A stretch of DNA of 9,210 nt from Balneolaceae bacterium. Its GTDB lineage: Bacteria; Bacteroidota; Rhodothermia; Balneolales; Balneolaceae. The notes under the pieces were generated by a model. The model was not told the origin of the DNA. It was given only the letters and a program-made list of their open reading frames with translations, and ran no database searches. Each line of letters opens with the position of its first letter. The first letter of the stretch is position 1. The translations under genes were made by a program, and so were the position numbers. The stretch spans positions 1 through 9,210 of the forward strand of contig JAASTO010000095.1 in the NCBI GenBank assembly GCA_021767245.1, in the 5' to 3' direction. Shown one piece after another: positions 4,645-9,210 of the stretch.

Positions 4645-7386
4645 TTATTTCTGATATGGGAATGTAATGGTAAATTTAGTACCATGTTCCGGTTCAGATT
4701 CCCATTCAGACACACCATCCAGTTGATTCGTAAATTGATGTATGAGCAACATACCGAGTGAGGATGGAGCATTCGGGTCAACTTTGGTTGGCATTCCAAC
4801 ACCATTATCCTGTACACTTACCTTTAGATCGGAGTCAGCTTGCTTGATCCTGATCCTGATCTCTCCATCTTTTTCCCCGTTAAAAGCATGTTTAAATGTG
4901 TTAACCAATAATTCGTTAAACAGAAGTGCTACAGGTACAGCTGTGTCAATGGACAGGATTACATCATCAATGTCTGTTTTAATGGTTATTTCTTTGTTAC
5001 CACTGATAAAAGTGTCTTTTAAGTACTGCAGAATATCTTCCAGGTACTGTTGCAGCTTGACATCCGCAAAGGATTCGTTCTTGTAGATCAATTCATGAAC
5101 ATTGGCTATGGATTTGATACGAGACTGACTATCCAACAAAACCTTTCTGACTTCTTCATTCTCACTATTCTCCATTTCCAGATAAAATAAACCTGCAATA
5201 ACGGCCAGATTGTTTTTGACCCTGTGATGGATTTCTTTGAGCAGAACCTCTTTTTCATTCAGTGATTCTTTGAGTTTGTCCTGAATTTCGATGCGATCAG
5301 TAATATCATTTTGGATGGATATGAATTTCTCAATGTCTCCATTTTCATCCTTGATAGGAGATATGGTCATATCCAACCAATACGGGTCCCCATTTTTCTT
5401 GTAATTGAGAATTTGTTCACTGAAACTGTTTCCACTTTCAAGCTGTCTGGCAATCCTGAACCGAGTTAAAGGGTCCGTGTCTTTTCCCTGAAGAATAGTT
5501 CCCGGCTTTTTGCCCGCAACTTCATTCTGTGAATAGCCTGTTAAACGGGTAAAGGCCCGGTTAACCCATTCAATAAGTCCATCTTTATCTGTAATGATGA
5601 CACTGTTATCAGTTTTGGTAGCCACTAAGGAAAGTTTTTTTAGCTCATCTTCATCCTTTTTAGCATCCGATACGTCCTGGAAAGTACCCAATAACTTGAT
5701 GACCTTGTTATCACTCATAATAGGGCGGCAGGTAGATCTTACCCATTTCTTTTGACCATCATAAGCATTTAACGGAAGTATCAGATCATAAGGCACACCA
5801 AATTTCTGAGCATCTTCCAATGCTTGTTGAAGTGTCTCTCTGGCCTCAGGGGGATAAGCATTCAATGCCTTATCAAGGTTTATCTCTTCATTTTCATCCA
5901 ACCCGTAAATATGAAAGACTTCATCAGTCCATTCCACCTCGTCATTTACAGAATTAATTGACCACCCTCCAAGTTTAGCGGAGTGTCCGGCCTGTTCCAA
6001 TAGGGTCTTGTATTTTTTATTCTCTGTGATGTCTTTTACAGTCGTGATTTTAACGACACTACCATCGTGCAATTCAATTCGGCTTGCTGCAGATTGGATA
6101 TCGATAATGGTTCCATCTTTTCGCATTACTTTCCACTCAGCAGGGATCTCATCAACACCGTCGATAAAATCATCATGCATTTTTTGGGCGTGTTTTCGAT
6201 TCTCAGGGGTTACAACGGTTGTGAATGACTGACCGATCAATTCATCTCTTGTGTAACCATATATATTGCAATACTGATCGTTAACGCGAATGAATTTACC
6301 GGTCTCATCAGTCAAACAAATTCCGATATCCACATTAGTAAACACGGAATTGATCATCTCCTCATTTTCCCTGATCTCAGCCTGAAGGTTTTCAGACGCC
6401 GTGATATCCATCATTCCAAGCGAAATTGTATCTACCCGGTCGTTGACATCAAATATTGGAGTAAAGTTGTAGATATAATGAGCGACGTTTCCATTGGTTT
6501 TAAGTTCCCATTTTCCTGAGACGATTTTTCCATGCATAGCCTTCTTAAGTGAGGTTGAAAAATCAGCTTGCAGGGCAGATGGAATGTAATTACTTATCGG
6601 AGTTGATGATTCAGGTTGTTCTCCCCATTGCTTAAAAAGATTGGCTGCTTTTTTATTCCATTCAAGGATCTCACTCTTATGATTCATTAGAATGGATGAC
6701 TGAAGCGTATTTTCGAGCAACCCTTTCAGATTCGCCTCAGTTTTTATAAGCTCATTTTCCTTTTGTTCTAACTCAAGGTTTGCTTCCTTAAGTTCAGCAT
6801 AAGCTGTTTGAACTTCTTCAGTCGTACTTTGGAGTTCCTCATTGCTGGTCTCGAGCTCTTCGTTACTTGATTGAAGTTCCTCATTTGTGGACTGGAGTTC
6901 TTCATTCAGGCTCTGAAGTTCTTCATTACTCGTCTCAAGCTCTTCGATATAATTTTGAAGGTATTGCTTTGCGTTATCGAGTTCCTTCTCAAGTTCTTCA
7001 ATACGCTTGTCTTTTGAAGATGGATCTTTCTCGGATACTTCCTTTTCTTCAATTCTCTTTTTTGGTTCTTCAGCTTTGAACACCACCAAAAAGAGGTTTT
7101 GATTGGAATCATATCCTTTCAAAGGCTCTGCTGTGATCTGGACTTCTACAAAATGATTGAGCAGTTCTACCGATTTAGTCTCACTGGTAAATTTATCCTT
7201 CTCTTTGATCGCTTTATTTAAAACGTTCCGAACTTCATATTGTAATGGGACATCTATCAATTTGTATAAGTTGGCATTCATCTGCCCTTCAGGAAGGCTT
7301 AAAAATAATTTGGTATCTCCTTTAAGTTCAATGATCTCAGCGAGCTCGTTTACGATCACATAAGGATGAGTGAAAGACTTGAGCAA
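4645..7386 (-). CDS. Multi-PAS sensor histidine kinase (HisKA_2 type), C-terminal half of a CheBR-PAS-kinase fusion
   Basis: Read from TTG 7386 this is a 913-residue soluble kinase without membrane helices. Its domains in order are: a degenerate PAS-like segment typical of CheBR fusions (1 to about 105, HPYVIVNELAEIIELKGDT); a coiled coil with seven-residue repeats (about 126-222); PAS domains at about 221-335, 340-455, 462-575 and 585-700; and a HisKA_2 dimerisation/phosphoacceptor helix (KEIHHRVKNNL, H720-H721, the second aligning with the acceptor). A HATPase domain completes it, with N box NELLVNTFKHAF (824-835), G1 DNGVGMP (860-866), G2 LGMLLI and G3 GTKFTITF. The last PAS is LOV-like (GKKPGTILQG) but lacks the flavin-binding cysteine. 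No receiver or DNA-binding output is fused. TTG 7386 is the first normal start in a frame open from 7482. Residues upstream (VGQTLLKS) also resemble the fusion, so the true product may be joined to CheB-CheR by frameshifting. Confidence 0.85.
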   Translation of the reverse strand: MLKSFTHPYVIVNELAEIIELKGDTKLFLSLPEGQMNANLYKLIDVPLQYEVRNVLNKAIKEKDKFTSETKSVELLNHFVEVQITAEPLKGYDSNQNLFLVVFKAEEPKKRIEEKEVSEKDPSSKDKRIEELEKELDNAKQYLQNYIEELETSNEELQSLNEELQSTNEELQSSNEELETSNEELQSTTEEVQTAYAELKEANLELEQKENELIKTEANLKGLLENTLQSSILMNHKSEILEWNKKAANLFKQWGEQPESSTPISNYIPSALQADFSTSLKKAMHGKIVSGKWELKTNGNVAHYIYNFTPIFDVNDRVDTISLGMMDITASENLQAEIRENEEMINSVFTNVDIGICLTDETGKFIRVNDQYCNIYGYTRDELIGQSFTTVVTPENRKHAQKMHDDFIDGVDEIPAEWKVMRKDGTIIDIQSAASRIELHDGSVVKITTVKDITENKKYKTLLEQAGHSAKLGGWSINSVNDEVEWTDEVFHIYGLDENEEINLDKALNAYPPEARETLQQALEDAQKFGVPYDLILPLNAYDGQKKWVRSTCRPIMSDNKVIKLLGTFQDVSDAKKDEDELKKLSLVATKTDNSVIITDKDGLIEWVNRAFTRLTGYSQNEVAGKKPGTILQGKDTDPLTRFRIARQLESGNSFSEQILNYKKNGDPYWLDMTISPIKDENGDIEKFISIQNDITDRIEIQDKLKESLNEKEVLLKEIHHRVKNNLAVIAGLFYLEMENSENEEVRKVLLDSQSRIKSIANVHELIYKNESFADVKLQQYLEDILQYLKDTFISGNKEITIKTDIDDVILSIDTAVPVALLFNELLVNTFKHAFNGEKDGEIRIRIKQADSDLKVSVQDNGVGMPTKVDPNAPSSLGMLLIHQFTNQLDGVSEWESEPEHGTKFTITFPYQK
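6820..6945 (-). repeat. Tandem 21-bp repeats encoding a seven-residue coiled-coil motif
   Basis: Six consecutive seven-residue units (kinase residues 148-189) follow the pattern EELQSTN with small changes: EELETSN, EELQSLN, EELQSTN, EELQSSN, EELETSN, EELQSTT. The pattern then decays into EEVQTAY and AELKEAN. The DNA shows matching imperfect 21-bp periodicity. This helical segment sits between the CheB-CheR-side PAS-like part and the sensory PAS domains. It is a known hallmark of CheBR-PAS fusion proteins, where it probably works as a signalling coiled coil. Confidence 0.85.
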
Positions 7387-7394
7387 GGTTTGGC

Positions 7395-8903
7395 CTACGG
7401 CATCTGAGATCGAATTTTTTGGTTTTTTTTCGCCGGTTTTGAGCCTAAAATCCGGTTGGTCTTGTATTGAATTAAAGCAGATTTACGGGCATCAGGCCTA
7501 TATTTCTTGAGGTAAATACGGTTTTTTGAATCATGTACGGCAAAAAGATCTGTATTATTACCAATCGTTTCAGACTTTCCTAAAAACAGAATTCCTTCCG
7601 TTCTTAAGGCGTGATGAAACAAAGGTATGATATGTTTTTGAAGATCATTGTTGAAGTAGATCAACACATTCCGACAAGTGATCACGTCAAGTCGAAGAAA
7701 GGGTGGGTTCTGAGCCAGGTCATGCCTTGAAAATAAGATCATGGACCGGAGCTGTTTCGAGATCTCGAACCGATCACCCGACTTTAAAAAATATTTATCG
7801 ACCAGGTTATCCGGTAGATTTACAAGTGCCCTGGCATCAAATATCCCTTTACGGGCAGCATCGATGGCGTGTTCATCAATATCCGTTGCAAAGATCTGTA
7901 CCTGCCGGCCTTTTATATTTTTCTTAAAGTACTCAGATAAAATGATCGCAATAGAATAAGCTTCTTCACCACTGGCACAACCCGGTACCCATATCCGAAG
8001 GGCTTCATTATCAGCTTTTTTTTCAAAGACGGTTTGCAGACTAATTCGCAAGCTTTTGAAAGCTTCCTCATCTCTCATAAAGTAGGTGTAACCAATCAGA
8101 AGGGTGTCATACAATTCGTTGATCTCATCCTTATTGCCTTCCAGATATGACAAATACTCGTTCAGATCCTTTAACCCCAGCGAGGCAATACGCTTATCAA
8201 GACGGCGAAATATGGTGGAGGTTTTATATTGTGCAAAATCCGTTCCGGTTCGTCTTGAAAGTAAATTATAGATCACCTCAATTTGCTCTTCCTCTTCACT
8301 TACGGGTTCATAGGAAATGTTTGATTCAAATTCTTCAATATGATCTTTGATATGGGACCATAGTTTTGAAGGCGTATCCACTATATCAACATTCCCAGAA
8401 TCAATGGCAGAAACAGGCATGCCATCATACTTTGCAGAATCGGGTTGTTGGGAGAGAACCAGTCCCTTATATCTCTTAATGTGATAGATCCCATCCGTAC
8501 CGTCTGATCCTGTACCTGATAAGATAACTCCTATAGATCGATCTTTTTTGTCTTTACTGAGTGATTCAAAAAGACGGTCTACCGATGGTTTTGGCCCAAT
8601 TTCATTGCCTGATCTTGTGAGCTGAATCTTACCATCAACTATATCGATCTGATGATTGGGAGGGGTGATATAGATCGTGGCTGATTTTAAACTTTGGTTA
8701 TGTATGGCTTCTGAAACCGTCAGGCTGGTTTCTTTTTCAATAAGCTGAACGAGCATACTTTTGTGGGAAGGACTAACATGCTGTGCAACAACAAAACTCA
8801 CACTCTCAAATCCATTTTTTATAGAAGCGAAAAATTCTTTAAGTGCATCTAATCCACCTGCTGAGGCCCCTATGCCAACGACAAATAATGGTTTATTAAC
8901 CAT
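7395..8903 (-). CDS. CheB methylesterase-CheR methyltransferase fusion protein
   Basis: From ATG 8903 the product has 502 residues (residue numbers here count from TTG 8924, seven codons earlier). The frame is open from TTG 8924, but ATG 8903 gives MVNKPLFVVGIGASAGG, the usual CheB-domain beginning. Domain one (about 8-195) is a CheB-type methylesterase without a receiver domain. Its catalytic triad is visible as S21 in GASAGG, H49 in VAQHVSPSH and D141 in LSGTGSDG. Domain two (about 210-475) is CheR: the FMRDEEAF motif (282-289), the SAM-binding VPGCASGEEAYS (313-324), ATDID (346-350) and CRNVLIYF (417-424). The pair would reversibly methylate and demethylate glutamates of a receptor or partner. 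The frame ends in a lysine-rich linker at TAG 7395-7397, 8 nt before the kinase TTG. Homologues usually continue directly into PAS-kinase. An A8C tract (7422-7430) just before the stop offers a -1 slip into the kinase frame, giving 1419 residues in total. Confidence 0.88.
   Translation of the reverse strand: MVNKPLFVVGIGASAGGLDALKEFFASIKNGFESVSFVVAQHVSPSHKSMLVQLIEKETSLTVSEAIHNQSLKSATIYITPPNHQIDIVDGKIQLTRSGNEIGPKPSVDRLFESLSKDKKDRSIGVILSGTGSDGTDGIYHIKRYKGLVLSQQPDSAKYDGMPVSAIDSGNVDIVDTPSKLWSHIKDHIEEFESNISYEPVSEEEEQIEVIYNLLSRRTGTDFAQYKTSTIFRRLDKRIASLGLKDLNEYLSYLEGNKDEINELYDTLLIGYTYFMRDEEAFKSLRISLQTVFEKKADNEALRIWVPGCASGEEAYSIAIILSEYFKKNIKGRQVQIFATDIDEHAIDAARKGIFDARALVNLPDNLVDKYFLKSGDRFEISKQLRSMILFSRHDLAQNPPFLRLDVITCRNVLIYFNNDLQKHIIPLFHHALRTEGILFLGKSETIGNNTDLFAVHDSKNRIYLKKYRPDARKSALIQYKTNRILGSKPAKKNQKIRSQMP
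7422..7428 (-). promoter_or_regulatory. Candidate -1 ribosomal frameshift (slippery) site A AAA AAC
   Basis: On the minus strand the CheB-CheR frame reads GCG AAA AAA AAC CAA through an A8CC tract. This contains an in-frame A AAA AAC, a canonical X XXY YYZ slippery heptamer. A -1 slip puts ribosomes into the kinase frame at CCA (7422-7420), bypassing the TAG at 7395-7397. The kinase frame is open from 7482, so the tract lies inside the 88-nt window where a shift would join the two proteins. An 8-bp complement (GATCTCAG at 7411-7404 with CTGAGATC at 7340-7333) begins 10 nt downstream and could be a stimulatory stem, but its 63-nt loop makes this weak. No experimental support is available here. 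Confidence 0.45.
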
Positions 8904-9155
8904 AAATAATAATATCTGAATCAAAAGTTATTTAAAAGTTCAATGTAGAAAAAATACCTAAGAATACCGCATAAACGGAGCCTAAGCGAAGATTAATGGA
9001 AAGGATATGGGGGGCAGGTATTTAAAGTATTATTAGGTTGAGAAAAATTTTTGTAACAAATCAAAAAACCTACACTCTTGTATATAGCTTTAAAGTTGAG
9101 ATTAATGTTTATACCCTAACAGTTAGTCGATTCTAACTCCTTAAAGCTGAAAACT
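8904..9155. other. Gene-free leader upstream of the cheB-cheR unit
   Basis: No open frame of convincing coding character is present on either strand. The left part must contain the promoter of the minus-strand cheBR-kinase-lipoprotein-ogt unit. I can see AT-rich sequence such as TAACTTTTG (minus strand, near 8922-8930) that is one base off a Bacteroidota -7 element, but no well-spaced partner. The right part holds CTAAC-A-GTTAG (9116-9126) and the hairpin AGTTAG/CTAACT (9121-9138), which leads into the terminator at 9156-9188. Confidence 0.5.
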
Positions 9156-9188
9156 AAAGCCCCGGTTCTGAACCTTCCGGGGCTTTTT
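9156..9188 (+). terminator. Strong GC-rich intrinsic terminator with no plus-strand gene in front
   Basis: AAAGCCCCGG (9156-9165) pairs perfectly with CCGGGGCTTT (9177-9186) over an 11-nt loop. It runs into CTTTTTCTTTTT on the plus strand. A smaller internal GGTT/AACC pairing is possible. The minus-strand reading has a poorer tract (TTTAGTTTTC) but could also terminate a leftward gene ending beyond the window. No plus-strand gene precedes it for several kilobases, so it may end a small RNA or be bidirectional. Confidence 0.85.
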
Positions 9189-9210
9189 CTTTTTCCGAAG
9201 AATGTGAACT

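Noticed and set aside
4742..5086. 114-codon plus-strand open frame inside the kinase gene
   Set aside because: It is antisense to the HATPase and HisKA_2 domain coding region, whose conserved motifs are all in the minus frame.
5287..5632. Blue-light LOV photoreceptor
   Set aside because: The cysteine needed for the flavin adduct is missing, so a photosensory call is not supported.
6817..6945. Repeated units as a CRISPR or non-coding tandem repeat
   Set aside because: The 21-bp periodicity is in frame with the kinase and encodes a seven-residue helical motif known from CheBR-PAS proteins. There are no spacers.
6906..7112. 68-codon minus-strand open frame within the kinase coiled-coil region
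   Set aside because: It is an out-of-frame lysine- and arginine-rich shadow of the repeated glutamate/lysine codons.
8904..8924. TTG start at 8924 for the CheB-CheR gene
   Set aside because: ATG 8903 gives the standard CheB-domain N-terminus a few residues before GIGASAGG, and the upstream seven residues add nothing recognisable.
9116..9138. T-arm-like GTTAG-TCGATT-CTAAC hairpin as part of a tRNA
   Set aside because: The loop has six rather than seven bases, and no acceptor, D or anticodon arms can be placed around it.

Overview
The window reads as chromosomal DNA of a moderately AT-rich, Bacteroidota/Balneolota-like Gram-negative bacterium. This is an inference from gene content (C-terminus of a secreted M14-type carboxypeptidase, exported amidohydrolase, tandem LEA14/WHy lipoprotein, CheB-CheR-PAS-HisKA_2 signalling proteins), from the general lack of Shine-Dalgarno sequences and from several TTG starts. 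No species can be named from the sequence alone.

Left part (1-927, plus strand). The window opens inside the last 52 codons of an M14 carboxypeptidase-like gene, followed by a clean intrinsic terminator (223-265). Next is a small two-gene toxin-antitoxin module: a TIGR02574-type antitoxin whose stop codon overlaps the start of a ParE/RelE-type toxin (ATGA). The toxin keeps the family core but lacks the usual C-terminus. Its last ~23 codons are antisense to the 3' end of the neighbouring PepSY gene, so the module looks eroded or recombined.

Middle part (865-3020, minus strand). An exported metal-dependent amidohydrolase is followed 20 nt later by a two-helix PepSY membrane protein, probably as one transcription unit. 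A roughly 240-bp gap (3021-3262) separates this pair from the next unit and contains a 7-bp inverted repeat but no gene.

Right part (3263-8903, minus strand). Four genes lie head to tail with gaps of 8, 20 and 24 nt, in transcription order: a CheB-CheR protein, a large multi-PAS HisKA_2 histidine kinase, a LEA14-like lipoprotein with two repeat domains, and an Ogt-type methylguanine-DNA methyltransferase. The first two correspond to the two halves of what is commonly one CheB-CheR-PAS-kinase polypeptide. Here they are split by a -1 frame change at an A8C tract that contains an in-frame A AAA AAC slippery heptamer. The kinase frame stays open for 32 codons upstream of its first usable start and encodes residues that resemble the continuous fusion. 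This is the most interesting signal in the window: programmed frameshifting, transcriptional slippage, a true gene split or a sequencing error.

Far right (8904-9210). No gene is visible. This stretch holds the leader of the cheB-cheR unit, a short hairpin and a strong GC-rich intrinsic terminator pointing rightward with no plus-strand gene in front of it. It may mark a small RNA, or be a bidirectional terminator for a gene beyond the window.
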